64,000 nt of DNA from Acidovorax sp. sif1233 (GTDB lineage: Bacteria > Pseudomonadota > Gammaproteobacteria > Burkholderiales > Burkholderiaceae_C): the NCBI RefSeq assembly GCF_019218755.1, contig NZ_JAHUWZ010000002.1:620001-684000 (forward strand). Direction: 5' to 3'. The notes beneath the pieces were generated by a model, which saw nothing but the letters and a program-made list of their open reading frames with translations, did not search any database and was not told the DNA's origin. Numbering within the stretch: position 1 is the stretch's first letter; each line of letters starts with the position of its first letter. Positions 23,681 through 32,821 of this stretch are shown in pieces. The translations under genes were made by a program, and so were the position numbers.

Positions 23681-24847
23681 ATGAAACGCTGGATTCCCTG
23701 GGTGGCGGCAGCCATCGTCGTTGTGTTGCTGGGCGGCGGCGCGTGGCGCGCCATGGCGGCCCGCCAGGCGCAGCAGAAGGCGCTGAGCGAGGCCAGCGCC
23801 CAGAAGGCGCAGGCGCCGCTGCAGCTGGCCGCGGACGAGATCGTCACCGTGCGGCGCCAGAGCCTCACGCTGGAAGTGCCGGTGTCGGGTTCGCTGCGGG
23901 CGGTCGAGTCGGCCATGGTCAAGGCCCGCGTGGGCGGGGAACTGCAGGGCCTCATCCTGCGCGAGGGCGACAGCGTCAGGGCCGGCCAGGAAATCGCCCG
24001 CATCGACCCCACCGAAGCCCGCGCACGGCTGCGCCAGGCGCAGCAGCAGGCCGATGCCGCCAAGTCCCAGGTGGACATCAACCAGCGGCAATACGCCAAC
24101 AACCGCGCGCTGGTGGACCAGGGTTTCATTTCGCCCACGGCGCTGGTCACCTCGCAGGCCAGCCTGGAGGCGGCGCAGTCGAGCCACCAGGCCGCCGTCT
24201 CGGCCGCCGACGTGGCGCGCAAGGCGCTCGACGACACCGTGCTCAAGAGCCCGATCACCGGGCTGGTGGCCCAGCGCCTGGCCCAGCCCGGCGAGCGCGT
24301 GGCCGTGGACGCCCGCATCATCGAGGTGGTGGACCTCTCCCGCCTGGAGCTGGAGGCGCTGCTGAGCCCCGCCGATTCGCTGGCCGTGCGCGTGGGCCAG
24401 AAGGCCCTGCTCACCATGGAAGGCTCGGCCGTGCCCGTGCCCGCCACCGTGGCGCGCATCAACCCCAGCGCACAGGCCGGCAGCCGCACGGTGCCCGTCT
24501 ACCTGCGGGTGGAGCAGGCCCGGGGCGAAACGCCGCTGCGCCAGGGCCTGTTCGTGCAGGGCACGCTCGACACCGGCCGCGCCGAGGTGCTGGCCGTGCC
24601 GCTGGATGCCGTGCGCACCGACAAGCCAGCGCCCTACCTGCAGACGCTCAAGGACGGCCGCGTGGCCTACGTGGAGGTCAAGACCGGTGCGCGGTCGGTG
24701 CTGAGCGGCCAGACCTGGGTCGCCATCGAGGGCGTGGCCGAGGGCACGCCCGTGATCGCCGGCCGCATCGGACAGCTGCGCGAGGGCACCGCCGTGGCGG
24801 CTGCCGCGCCCGCCGCCCCGGCCTCCGTGCCCCGCACCGCCCCCTGA
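23681..24847 (+). CDS. RND efflux periplasmic adaptor (membrane-fusion protein)
   Basis: 388 residues. A single N-terminal helix (WIPWVAAAIVVVLLGGGAW) anchors it in the inner membrane. The HlyD-like lipoyl half-motifs are VSGSLRAVESAMVKARVGGE and SPITGLVAQRLAQPGERVAV, with a coiled-coil hairpin between (RLRQAQQQADAAKSQVDINQ through residue 180), then beta-barrel and membrane-proximal domains. It bridges the RND pump and the TolC-like channel encoded downstream. It starts 2 bp after the TetR gene and ends 15 bp before the pump gene. Confidence 0.93.
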   Translation: MKRWIPWVAAAIVVVLLGGGAWRAMAARQAQQKALSEASAQKAQAPLQLAADEIVTVRRQSLTLEVPVSGSLRAVESAMVKARVGGELQGLILREGDSVRAGQEIARIDPTEARARLRQAQQQADAAKSQVDINQRQYANNRALVDQGFISPTALVTSQASLEAAQSSHQAAVSAADVARKALDDTVLKSPITGLVAQRLAQPGERVAVDARIIEVVDLSRLELEALLSPADSLAVRVGQKALLTMEGSAVPVPATVARINPSAQAGSRTVPVYLRVEQARGETPLRQGLFVQGTLDTGRAEVLAVPLDAVRTDKPAPYLQTLKDGRVAYVEVKTGARSVLSGQTWVAIEGVAEGTPVIAGRIGQLREGTAVAAAAPAAPASVPRTAP

Positions 24848-24862
24848 CCGCGCCGCACCGCC

Positions 24863-27800
24863 ATGTGGTTCACCAAAGTCAGCCTCAAGAACCCCGTGTT
24901 CGCCACCATGGTGATGCTCGCCATCGTGGTGCTGGGCCTGTTCTCGTACCAGCGCCTGAAGGTCGATCAATTCCCCAACATCGACTTCCCGGTGGTGGTG
25001 GTCACCGTGGACTATCCCGGTGCGTCGCCGGAAATCGTCGAAAGCGAAGTCACCAAGAAGATCGAGGAAGGCGTCAACTCGATCGCCGGCATCAACGCCC
25101 TCACCTCGCGCAGCTATGAGGGCACGGCCGTCGTCATCATCGAGTTCCAGCTGCACATCGACGGCCGCAAGGCCGCCGAGGACGTGCGCGAGAAGGTGGC
25201 CACCGTGCGCCCCCTGCTGCGCACCGAGGTCAAGGAGCCGCGCGTGCTGCGCTTCGATCCCGCCAGCCGGGCCGTGTGGTCGCTGGCCGTGCTGCCGGAC
25301 GACACGGCGGGCGCCACGGCCCGCAGTGCCGTGGAGCTGACCACCTGGGCCGAGCAGACGCTGAAGAAGCGCCTGGAGAACGTGCGCGGCGTGGGCGCCG
25401 TGAACCTGGTGGGCGCCACCAAGCGCGAAATCAACATCTACCTGAACCCGCAGGCGCTCGAAGCCTTCGGCGTGACGCCCGACCAGGTGGCCAGCGCCGT
25501 GCGCAACGAGAACCAGGACCTGCCCGTGGGCTCCATCCGGTCCCTCGCGCAGGAGCGCGTGGTGCAGATCGACGCACGCATGCAGCGCCCCGAGGACTTT
25601 GGCAGGATCATCGTCGCCCGCAAGAACGGTGCGCCCGTCCGCCTGGACCAGGTGGCCCGCGTGAACGACGGCGCGCAGGAAGTCGAAAGCCTGGCCCTGT
25701 ACAACGGTCAGCGCACGCTGCTGCTGTCGGTGCAGAAGTCGCAGGGCGAGAACACCATCGAGGTGGTGGACGGCCTGACCGCCGCCGTGGCCGAACTCAA
25801 GAGCCAGTTGCCGCCCGGCGTGCGGCTGGAGACCATCGGCGACAGCGCCCGCCCCATCCGCGTGGCGGTGAACAACGTGCGCCAGACGCTGATCGAGGGC
25901 GCCATCCTCACGGTGCTCATCGTCTTCCTGTTCCTGAACTCCTGGCGCTCCACGGTGATCACGGGCCTCACCTTGCCCATCGCGCTGATCGGCACCTTCC
26001 TGTTCATGAACATGTTCGGCTTCACCATCAACATGATCACGCTGATGGCGCTGAGCCTGTGCGTGGGCCTGCTGATCGACGATGCCATCGTGGTGCGCGA
26101 GAACATCGTGCGGCACGTGCAGATGGGCAAGTCTGCCTACAACGCGGCGATGGACGGCACGCAGGAGATCGGCCTGGCCGTGCTGGCCACCACGCTGTCC
26201 ATCGTGGCGGTGTTCATGCCCATCGGCTTCATGGGCGGCATCATCGGCAAGTTCTTTCACGAGTTCGGCATCACCATCGTCGCGGCGGTGATGATCTCGA
26301 TGTTCGTGAGCTTCACGCTCGACCCCATGCTGTCGAGCATCTGGCACGACCCGAGCATCCACGCCCACGGGCAGCGCACCGAGCCGGTCACTTTCTACGA
26401 CAAGACCATCGGCCGCGTCACGGGCTGGTTCGACCGGGCCACCGATGCGCTGGCCGAAGGCTACCAGCGCATCCTGCGCTGGTCGCTGGTGCACAAGCTG
26501 GCCACCATGGGCATTGCGCTGGCCATCTTCGTGCTGAGCATCTTCATGGTGCCGCTGCTGGGCACCGAGTTCGTGCCCAAGGCCGACTTCTCCGAAACCA
26601 CCGTCAATTTCTACACGCCGGTGGGCTCCTCGCTGGAAGCGACCGAGGCCAAGGCCCGGCAGGTGGAAGGCATCCTGCGCGAGATGCCGGAAGTGCGCTA
26701 CACCCTGGCCACCATCAACACCGGCAGCGCGCAAGGCAAGATGTACGCCAATCTGTACGTGCGCCTGGTGGACCGCAAGGACCGCAGCCGCAGCGTGGAC
26801 CAGATGTCGGACGTGCTGCGCGAGCGCCTGAAGCAGGTGCCCGGCATCACGGTGACCCACGTGGGCCTGCTCGATGCCGTGGGCGGCCAGAAGCAGGTGG
26901 AGTTCTCGCTGCAGGGCCCCGACCTGCAGGAGCTGGAGCGCCTGACCAGGATCGTCACGGACAAGATCCGCGACATCCCGGGCCTGGTGGACCTGGACAC
27001 CAGCGCCAAGCCCGACAAGCCGGTGATCGCCCTCGATGTGCGCCGCGAGGCCGCCTCCGACCTCGGCCTGGCCGTGGCCCCCATGGCCGCCTCGCTGCGC
27101 ACGCTGGTGGCGGGCACCACCGTGGGCAACTGGCGCGCGCCGGACGACCAGACGTATGACGTGAATGTGCGCCTGGCCCCCGAGGCCCGCACCGCCCCCG
27201 CAGACCTGGAGCGCCTGCCCTTCGCTCTGACGGCCGCCGACGGAACCACGCGCATCGTGCGCCTGAACCAGGTGGCCCGCGTGACCGAATCCACCGGCGC
27301 CAACCAGATCAACCGGCGCGACCTGACCCGCGAGGTGGCCGTGAACGCCAACGTGGCCCAGCGCTCGGCCGGCGAGGTGTCCAACGACATCAAGAAGGCG
27401 CTCGAGAGCGTGAGCTTCCCTCCCGGCTACCGCTACCAGTTCGGCGGCTCCACCAAGAACATGGCCGAGTCCTTCGGCTATGCCATCTCGGCCCTGGCCA
27501 TGGCCATCATCTTCATCTACATGATCCTGGCGAGCCAGTTCAAGAGCTTTTTGCAGCCGCTGGCGCTCATGACCTCGCTGCCGCTCACGCTCATCGGCGT
27601 GGTGCTGGCGCTCCTGATGTTCCGCTCCACGCTGTCGATGTTCTCCATCATCGGCGTGGTGATGCTCATGGGCCTCGTGACCAAGAACGCCATCCTGCTG
27701 GTGGACTTCGCGATCCGCGCCCGCGAGGAACACGTGAACGACGAAGGCCGCACCGTGCCCGGCCTGCCCCGGGCGGACGCCCTGCTACTGGCCGCGCGTG

Positions 27801-28063
27801 TGCGGCTGCGCCCCATCCTCATGACCACGCTGGCCATGATCTTCGGCATGGTGCCGCTCGCGTTCGCGCTGTCCGAGGGTTCCGAGCAGCGCGCGCCCAT
27901 GGGCCAGGCGGTGATCGGGGGGGTGATCACCTCTTCGCTGCTCACGCTGGTGGTGGTGCCGGTGGTGTATTGCTACATGGACGATCTGGCGCAATGGGCC
28001 CTTCGCCGCATGGGCCGCGGCCGCCCCCTGGCCGGGGCCTCTAAAATCGAGGGTTTGTCCTGA
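24863..28063 (+). CDS. RND-family efflux transporter, HAE1/MdtBC-like
   Basis: 1066 residues, full length. It starts [20 protein letters not shown] with helix 1. The large periplasmic loops contain [20 protein letters not shown] and the second-half equivalent. The central helix cluster includes the proton-relay Asp pair in [13 protein letters not shown]. It ends with the helix [20 protein letters not shown]. Sequence features are closer to MdtB/MuxB-type pumps than to AcrB. It extrudes amphiphilic or toxic compounds using the proton gradient. The operon supplies adaptor, pump and outer-membrane channel. Confidence 0.93.
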   Translation: MWFTKVSLKNPVFATMVMLAIVVLGLFSYQRLKVDQFPNIDFPVVVVTVDYPGASPEIVESEVTKKIEEGVNSIAGINALTSRSYEGTAVVIIEFQLHIDGRKAAEDVREKVATVRPLLRTEVKEPRVLRFDPASRAVWSLAVLPDDTAGATARSAVELTTWAEQTLKKRLENVRGVGAVNLVGATKREINIYLNPQALEAFGVTPDQVASAVRNENQDLPVGSIRSLAQERVVQIDARMQRPEDFGRIIVARKNGAPVRLDQVARVNDGAQEVESLALYNGQRTLLLSVQKSQGENTIEVVDGLTAAVAELKSQLPPGVRLETIGDSARPIRVAVNNVRQTLIEGAILTVLIVFLFLNSWRSTVITGLTLPIALIGTFLFMNMFGFTINMITLMALSLCVGLLIDDAIVVRENIVRHVQMGKSAYNAAMDGTQEIGLAVLATTLSIVAVFMPIGFMGGIIGKFFHEFGITIVAAVMISMFVSFTLDPMLSSIWHDPSIHAHGQRTEPVTFYDKTIGRVTGWFDRATDALAEGYQRILRWSLVHKLATMGIALAIFVLSIFMVPLLGTEFVPKADFSETTVNFYTPVGSSLEATEAKARQVEGILREMPEVRYTLATINTGSAQGKMYANLYVRLVDRKDRSRSVDQMSDVLRERLKQVPGITVTHVGLLDAVGGQKQVEFSLQGPDLQELERLTRIVTDKIRDIPGLVDLDTSAKPDKPVIALDVRREAASDLGLAVAPMAASLRTLVAGTTVGNWRAPDDQTYDVNVRLAPEARTAPADLERLPFALTAADGTTRIVRLNQVARVTESTGANQINRRDLTREVAVNANVAQRSAGEVSNDIKKALESVSFPPGYRYQFGGSTKNMAESFGYAISALAMAIIFIYMILASQFKSFLQPLALMTSLPLTLIGVVLALLMFRSTLSMFSIIGVVMLMGLVTKNAILLVDFAIRAREEHVNDEGRTVPGLPRADALLLAARVRLRPILMTTLAMIFGMVPLAFALSEGSEQRAPMGQAVIGGVITSSLLTLVVVPVVYCYMDDLAQWALRRMGRGRPLAGASKIEGLS

Positions 28064-28088
28064 CCCACGCCTCCCCTGGAGAAATCCC

Positions 28089-28802
28089 ATGAACATGCCT
28101 CTGAACACGTCCGCCAATACCAGCGACCCCGTCGCCCAGGCCCGCTACAACATGATCGAGCAGCAGATCCGTCCCTGGAACGTCCTGGACGCCGACGTGC
28201 TGGACCTGCTGGCGATCGTTCGCCGCGAAGATTTCGTGCCTCCGGCCTACCGCAACATGGCGTTCATGGACATTGAAGTGCCCCTGCTCGGCAACGACGC
28301 CGAAGAGGCCGTGCGCCTGGGCCACAGCATGCTGCAGCCGCGCGTCGAGGCGCGCATCCTGCAGGACCTGCAAATCAAGCCCACCGACCGCGTGCTGGAG
28401 ATCGGCGCGGGCTCCGGCTACATGGCCGCCCTGCTCGCCCACCGCGCCGAGCGCGTGGTGTCCCTCGAGATCAACCCCGAGCTGGCCGAGATGGCCCGCG
28501 AGAACCTGCGCGACGCGGGCATCCAGAACGCCGACGTGCGCCAGGGCGACGGCGCCCGCGATGCCATCCCCGATGGCCCATTCGACGTGATCGTGCTCAG
28601 CGGCTCGGTCGCCGAAGTCCCCACGGCCCTGCTGTCGCACCTGCGCGATGGCGGCCGCCTGGGCGCCATCGTCGGCGGCGAACCCGTCATGCGCTTCACC
28701 GTGACCCGCCGCGCCGGCGACCGTTTCGAGACGGTGTCGCCCTGGGACACCATCGCGCCGCGCCTCGTGAACTTCCCCGAGCCGTCCGGCTTCACGTTCT
28801 GA
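28089..28802 (+). CDS. Protein-L-isoaspartate O-methyltransferase family protein
   Basis: 237 residues. It starts ATG after CTGGAGAAA. Conserved: YNMIEQQIRPWNVLD, REDFVPPAYRNMAFMDIEVP, LLGNDAEEAVRLGHSMLQPR, then the SAM site VLEIGAGSGYMAALLAHRAE and VVSLEINPELAEMARENL. It resembles Pcm, which methylates isoaspartyl residues for repair, and is the variant commonly found beside TolC genes in Burkholderiales. The canonical Pcm motif around the catalytic Ser/Thr is replaced by GHSMLQPRVEARIL, so the exact substrate is uncertain. It lies 25 bp after the RND pump gene. Confidence 0.87.
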   Translation: MNMPLNTSANTSDPVAQARYNMIEQQIRPWNVLDADVLDLLAIVRREDFVPPAYRNMAFMDIEVPLLGNDAEEAVRLGHSMLQPRVEARILQDLQIKPTDRVLEIGAGSGYMAALLAHRAERVVSLEINPELAEMARENLRDAGIQNADVRQGDGARDAIPDGPFDVIVLSGSVAEVPTALLSHLRDGGRLGAIVGGEPVMRFTVTRRAGDRFETVSPWDTIAPRLVNFPEPSGFTF

Positions 28803-28849
28803 CCTCGGCTCCCCGAGCCTTGCATCCTGAGTCCCCTTCGGAGTCCTGC

Positions 28850-29191
28850 ATGATCGATCACGTCCGTCCCGCCCAGCTGTCCGCCTGGTTCGCCGCCGCC
28901 CCCGAAGGCGGCCAGCCCCTGGTGCTGGACGTGCGCGAGCCCTGGGAGCTGCAGACCGCCAGCGTGCGTGCGGATGGCTTCGAGCTGGCCGCCATCCCCA
29001 TGGGCGAGCTGTCCGGGCGTCTGGCCGAGCTGAACCCCGCCCGCCCCATCGCCTGCCTGTGCCACCACGGCGCCCGCAGCCTGCGCGTGGCGGCCTTCCT
29101 GCAGCACCACGGTTTTGAGCAGGTGGCCAACATCACCGGCGGCATCGACGCCTGGTCGCAGGAAAGCGACCCCGCCGTGCCCCGCTATTGA
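28850..29191 (+). CDS. Rhodanese-like domain protein
   Basis: 113 residues, a single rhodanese module: VLDVREPWELQTASV, the active-site loop CLCHHGARSLRVAAFL with the catalytic Cys and following Arg, and GFEQVANITGGIDAW. It should transfer sulfane sulfur from thiosulfate or persulfides, or act as a sulfur carrier. ATG 28850 is chosen; ten upstream codons are open but non-conserved. It sits between the Pcm-like gene and the TolC gene, an order I recall as common in this bacterial family. Confidence 0.9.
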   Translation: MIDHVRPAQLSAWFAAAPEGGQPLVLDVREPWELQTASVRADGFELAAIPMGELSGRLAELNPARPIACLCHHGARSLRVAAFLQHHGFEQVANITGGIDAWSQESDPAVPRY

Positions 29192-29275
29192 CGACGGCGG
29201 CGGCCGGACCGCCCGCAGCCACCGCGCCTGTTTTGCCCCATTTTCGACACGCAGACTCTTTTCCGAAGGACCTCC

Positions 29276-30610
29276 ATGACACCGCTACGGCCCCTCTCCC
29301 TGTCCCTTCTGTCCCTGGCGCTCGGCGCGGCACTGTGTGCCCCGGCGCAAGCCCAGAGCCTGCTGGAACTGGTGGAATCGGCCCGCACCTATGACACGGC
29401 GTGGCAATCGGCCCGCGCCCAGCTCGATGCGGCGGCCCGCCGCGCCGACCAGGCCCGCGCGGGCCTGCTGCCCAGCGCCGGGCTCACGGCCGGGCTCAGC
29501 CGCGCCAATGTGGAGCTGAGCCGCCCGCCGGTGGAAAACACCGGCACCACGCAGACGCTGGGCGTGCAGGCCTCGCAGCCGCTGTACCGCCCCGCCAACC
29601 GCATCACCCTCGAACAGGGCCAGCGTGGCGTGGATGTCGCCCAGGCGCAGCTGGATGCGGCCACGCAGGACCTGCTGGTGCGTGTGAGCCAGGCTTATTT
29701 TGACGTGCTCGCGGCGCAGGACACCCTGGCCTTCGTGCAGGCGCAAAAGGCTGCAGTGTCGGAACAGCTTGCCTCCGCCAAGCGCAACTTCGAGGTGGGC
29801 ACCACCACCGTCACCGACTCGCGCGAAGCCCAGGCCCGCTACGACCTGGTGGTGGCGCAGGAAATTGCCGCCGAAAACGACCTGCGGGTGAAGCGCCTGG
29901 CGCTGGACCAGCTCGTGGGCATCACAGGCACCACCCCCAAGCCCCTGGCGCTGCCCGTGCCGCTGCCCTCCGTGCAGCCCGACAACGTGACCACCTGGGT
30001 GGATACCGCGCGCGACCAGCAGCCCGGCGTGCGCCAGGCCGCGATCGCGCTGGACATCGCCCGCCTGGAAACCAGGAAGGCCGAAACCGGCCATCTGCCC
30101 ACGGTGGACCTGCAGGCGGGATACAACATCACGCGCAACCCGAACGGCACCATCACGTCGCCCGGCGTGAACAACCGCACCAACAGCGCCAGCGTGGGCG
30201 TGGCGTTCAACCTGCCGCTGTTCGCCGGCTTCTCGGTGCAAAACCGCATCAGGGAAACCCTGGCGCTGGAAGAAAAGGCCACGGCCGACCTGGAAACCAC
30301 CCGCCGCAACGTGGCCCAGGCCACGCGCGCTGCCTTCTTTGGCGTGCAGTCCGGCCAGGGCCAGGTGCAGGCCCTGGAAGCGGCCGAGGCCTCCAGCCAG
30401 AGTGCGCTGGACGCGAACAAGCTGGGCTACCAGGTGGGGGTGCGCATCAACATCGACGTGCTGAACGCCCAGAGCCAGCTCTTCCAGACCAAGCGCGACC
30501 TGGCCCAGGCCCGCTACAACGTGCTGCTGGGCACGCTCAAGCTGCGCCAGGCGGCGGGCACGCTGACGCAGCAGGACGTCGAGGCGATCAACGCCCTGCT
30601 CGTCAAGTAG
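29276..30610 (+). CDS. tolC: TolC-family outer-membrane channel
   Basis: 444 residues. The signal peptide is LSLSLLSLALGAALCAPAQA. Two repeats of about 200 residues follow, with the family features SLLELVESARTYDTAWQSAR, QDLLVRVSQAYFDVLAAQDT, TTVTDSREAQARYDLVVAQE and, in the second half, INIDVLNAQSQLFQTKRDLA. It forms the trimeric exit duct for the RND pump and possibly type I secretion. Its start follows GAAGGACC. The 3' end overlaps the convergent waaA gene by 8 bp, leaving no room for a terminator. Confidence 0.92.
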   Translation: MTPLRPLSLSLLSLALGAALCAPAQAQSLLELVESARTYDTAWQSARAQLDAAARRADQARAGLLPSAGLTAGLSRANVELSRPPVENTGTTQTLGVQASQPLYRPANRITLEQGQRGVDVAQAQLDAATQDLLVRVSQAYFDVLAAQDTLAFVQAQKAAVSEQLASAKRNFEVGTTTVTDSREAQARYDLVVAQEIAAENDLRVKRLALDQLVGITGTTPKPLALPVPLPSVQPDNVTTWVDTARDQQPGVRQAAIALDIARLETRKAETGHLPTVDLQAGYNITRNPNGTITSPGVNNRTNSASVGVAFNLPLFAGFSVQNRIRETLALEEKATADLETTRRNVAQATRAAFFGVQSGQGQVQALEAAEASSQSALDANKLGYQVGVRINIDVLNAQSQLFQTKRDLAQARYNVLLGTLKLRQAAGTLTQQDVEAINALLVK

Positions 30611-31964
30611 AGGGAGACAGGGAAGCCCCGGCGGGCTGCACGATCGCGCGCACCGCCCGGGCCGTTGCCAGCGCGGCCCCGCGGTGGTCGCTGGCGAAGC
30701 GGCCCGCACGTTCGCTGGCGGCCCGCTGGCGGCCGGCGTCCAGTGCCAGCGCCGCAGCGCACGCGATGCCGGCGGCCATGTCGGGCACGCGCTGCGCGGC
30801 GCCCGCCGCGCAGGCCAGCTCGGCCGCCTCCGCAAAATTGAAGGTGTGCGGCCCCAGCACCACCGGGCACCCGCCAGCGGCGGCCTCGATGAGGTTCTGG
30901 CCGCCCAGCGGCGCAAAGCTGCCCCCCAGCAAGGCCACGTCGGCCAGGCCGTAGTACAGCGCCATCTCGCCCAGCGAATCGCCCAGCCACACATCGGCCG
31001 CCTCGGGCCCGGCCGCCCAGGTGCTGCGGCGCGACACGCCGAGCCCGGCGCGCTGGAGCAGCTGGTGCACCTCGTCAAAACGCTGCGGGTGGCGCGGCAC
31101 GATGAGCCACTGCACGCTACCTGCTTCGCCATTGATAGCTGCTGGCGCTTTGCCAGCAAGCGCTGGAGCCTGTTTTTGCCTGAAATTTTCCAGCCACATC
31201 GCCTCCTCGCCCTCGCGGCTGCTGGCCAGCAGGACCACGGGGCGTCTCGCGCGCGCGCGCCAGGCGCGGCCCTGGGCGGTCTGGGCGGCGTCGGGCACCA
31301 CATCGAACTTGAGGTTGCCAAACACGCCGCGCACCGGGGCGCCGATGGCCCGCAGGCGGGCCGCGTCGTCCTCGGTCTGGGCCCAGACGGCGGCCAGGCC
31401 GCCATAGGCCGGGCGCGCCAGCGGCGCCAGCCGCTGGGCCTTGCGCAGCGACGTGGCGTTGAAGCGCGCATTGGCCAGCACCAGGGGCACGCCGCGCCGC
31501 TGGCAGCCGGCCACCAGGTTGGGCCAGACCTCCGTCTCCATGAGGATGCCGATGGCCGGGCGGAACTTGCGCAGGAAACGTGCGACCGCGCCCGGCGTAT
31601 CCCACGGTTGCCACACCTGCACGTCACCGGGGTGCAGCAGCCGCTCGCCCTCGGCCCGCCCCGTGGCCGTGCCGTGGGTGAGCAGCAGGCGCATGCCCGG
31701 CAGCTGTTCGCGCAGCTGCCCGAGCAGGATGCCGGCGGCGCGGGTTTCGCCCAGGGATACGGCATGGATCCAGACAAAGCGGCCGAGCGGGTCGGAGCTG
31801 CTGTGCGGCATGAGGCTGTCCATGGGCGCCGGGTAGCGGCCAAACCGCTCGCCCACCGCATGTCCATAGCCGGGCTCGGCCACCGCGCGGCGGCGCAGCT
31901 TGCGGCGCAGCAGCGGCTGCGCGCACCAGGTCACCAGCGAATACAGGGCCCGCGCGGCGTTCAT
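30603..31964 (-). CDS. waaA: 3-deoxy-D-manno-octulosonic acid transferase with repeat-derived insertion
   Basis: 453 residues. It transfers Kdo to lipid A precursor at the inner membrane in LPS synthesis. Seen: the N-terminal helix, HAVSLGETRAA with the probable catalytic Glu73, LLTHGTATGRAEG, ILMETEVWPNL, LANARFNATSLRK, then in the GT-B C-terminal half VPRHPQRFDEV, LYYGLADVALLGGS and LGGQNLIEAAAGG. Residues about 259-282 (from ENFRQKQAPA to NGEAG) are encoded by a dispersed palindromic repeat that keeps the frame open. The insertion lies in the surface linker just before the VPRHPQ strand, so the enzyme is probably still active. It overlaps the upstream hydrolase gene by 4 bp. Confidence 0.92.
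   Translation of the reverse strand: MNAARALYSLVTWCAQPLLRRKLRRRAVAEPGYGHAVGERFGRYPAPMDSLMPHSSSDPLGRFVWIHAVSLGETRAAGILLGQLREQLPGMRLLLTHGTATGRAEGERLLHPGDVQVWQPWDTPGAVARFLRKFRPAIGILMETEVWPNLVAGCQRRGVPLVLANARFNATSLRKAQRLAPLARPAYGGLAAVWAQTEDDAARLRAIGAPVRGVFGNLKFDVVPDAAQTAQGRAWRARARRPVVLLASSREGEEAMWLENFRQKQAPALAGKAPAAINGEAGSVQWLIVPRHPQRFDEVHQLLQRAGLGVSRRSTWAAGPEAADVWLGDSLGEMALYYGLADVALLGGSFAPLGGQNLIEAAAGGCPVVLGPHTFNFAEAAELACAAGAAQRVPDMAAGIACAAALALDAGRQRAASERAGRFASDHRGAALATARAVRAIVQPAGASLSPST
31119..31190. repeat. Dispersed palindromic repeat, family A, copy 4 (inside waaA)
   Basis: On the plus strand: ATTGATAGCTGCTGGCGCTT, then GCCAGCAAGCGCTGGAGCC and TGTTTTTGCCTGAAATTTTC. It shows the usual TAGCT box, near-perfect GCGCTT/AAGCGC core and T-rich end. 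On the coding (minus) strand it contributes about 24 in-frame codons to waaA without a stop. Confidence 0.8.
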
Positions 31965-32746
31965 ACCGGAAGGGGCAGGTCCAGCACGCCGCCGCTCCAG
32001 CCGCTGTCACCGCGCGCGGCCCAGACCAGGCAGGGCCGGTCGTGCGTGGCCGCGGCCACGCACCCGCCCCCGGGCTCCCAGACCGCGCTGCGGCCGGCGC
32101 TGGCGTAGCCGCCCGAGGCCCCGCTGTAGTTGGCCAGGAGCACGGCCATGCCGTGGTCCCGCGCATAGCCGCGCAGCAGGTCCGACTCGGGCCCGTAGCC
32201 TTTTTCGGAAATCAGCGCGCTGGCGGCATAGAGCACCGCGCCCGCCCCGTGCGCGGCGCGCGCATGCTCGGGGTGGGTAATGTCGGCGCAGATGGCCAGC
32301 CCCGTGGGTTCGCCGGCGAGCAGGTGCACCTGCGCGTCGTCCATTCCCGCGCTGGCGAATGACGCTTCGCTGGCATGCAGATGGCGCTTGCGGTACAGCG
32401 CCGCGCTGCCATCGGCGCCCAGCACCCATGCGCCGATGGCGGGCAGCAGCGCGCCCGGCGCCACGGGGGCCGCGGGCGCGCCCACCACCAGCGCCATGCC
32501 GTGGTCGCGCGCCGCCTGCCGCAGCGGCGCCAGCACGCCATGGTCGGCATCCAGCACCTGGGCGGCCAGCACCGCCGGCTCGTAGCCCGTGAGCGACAGC
32601 TCCGGAAACACCAGCACCTGCACCCCGTGGTGCGCCGCCACCCGCGCGAAGGCCAGGTGCGTCTGCACGTTGCGCGCCACGTCCCCGGGCACGGACGGCG
32701 ACTGCGCGGCAGCGATGCGCAGGGGGGTGGACAGGTGCGAATTCAC
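31961..32746 (-). CDS. Carbon-nitrogen hydrolase (nitrilase superfamily)
   Basis: 261 residues with the catalytic triad in place: Glu49 in LVFPELSLTGYEP, Lys120 in LYRKRHLH and Cys153 in GLAICADITHPEHA. Also seen: LANYSGASGGYASAGRSAVW near the C-terminus. Such enzymes cleave amides or nitriles (omega-amidase, N-carbamoyl hydrolases); the specificity cannot be read. It overlaps the start of waaA by 4 bp, so the two are cotranscribed although no pathway link is obvious. Confidence 0.88.
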   Translation of the reverse strand: MNSHLSTPLRIAAAQSPSVPGDVARNVQTHLAFARVAAHHGVQVLVFPELSLTGYEPAVLAAQVLDADHGVLAPLRQAARDHGMALVVGAPAAPVAPGALLPAIGAWVLGADGSAALYRKRHLHASEASFASAGMDDAQVHLLAGEPTGLAICADITHPEHARAAHGAGAVLYAASALISEKGYGPESDLLRGYARDHGMAVLLANYSGASGGYASAGRSAVWEPGGGCVAAATHDRPCLVWAARGDSGWSGGVLDLPLPV

Positions 32747-32821
32747 GGTCGGCGGATGGGCGAAAGGGTCAGGGAAAGTTCGGCGGGGCGAATGCGCCGT
32801 GCGGGCATCATCGCGCCCGGC

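Noticed and set aside
23459..27733. A 1424-codon open frame on the minus strand opposite the RND efflux genes
   Set aside because: It is antisense to two clear genes, and its His/Arg/Gly/Ala-heavy composition is what high-GC coding DNA gives when read in the mirrored frame. No domain is recognisable. The same applies to 37465-41397 (-) and 56785-59727 (-).
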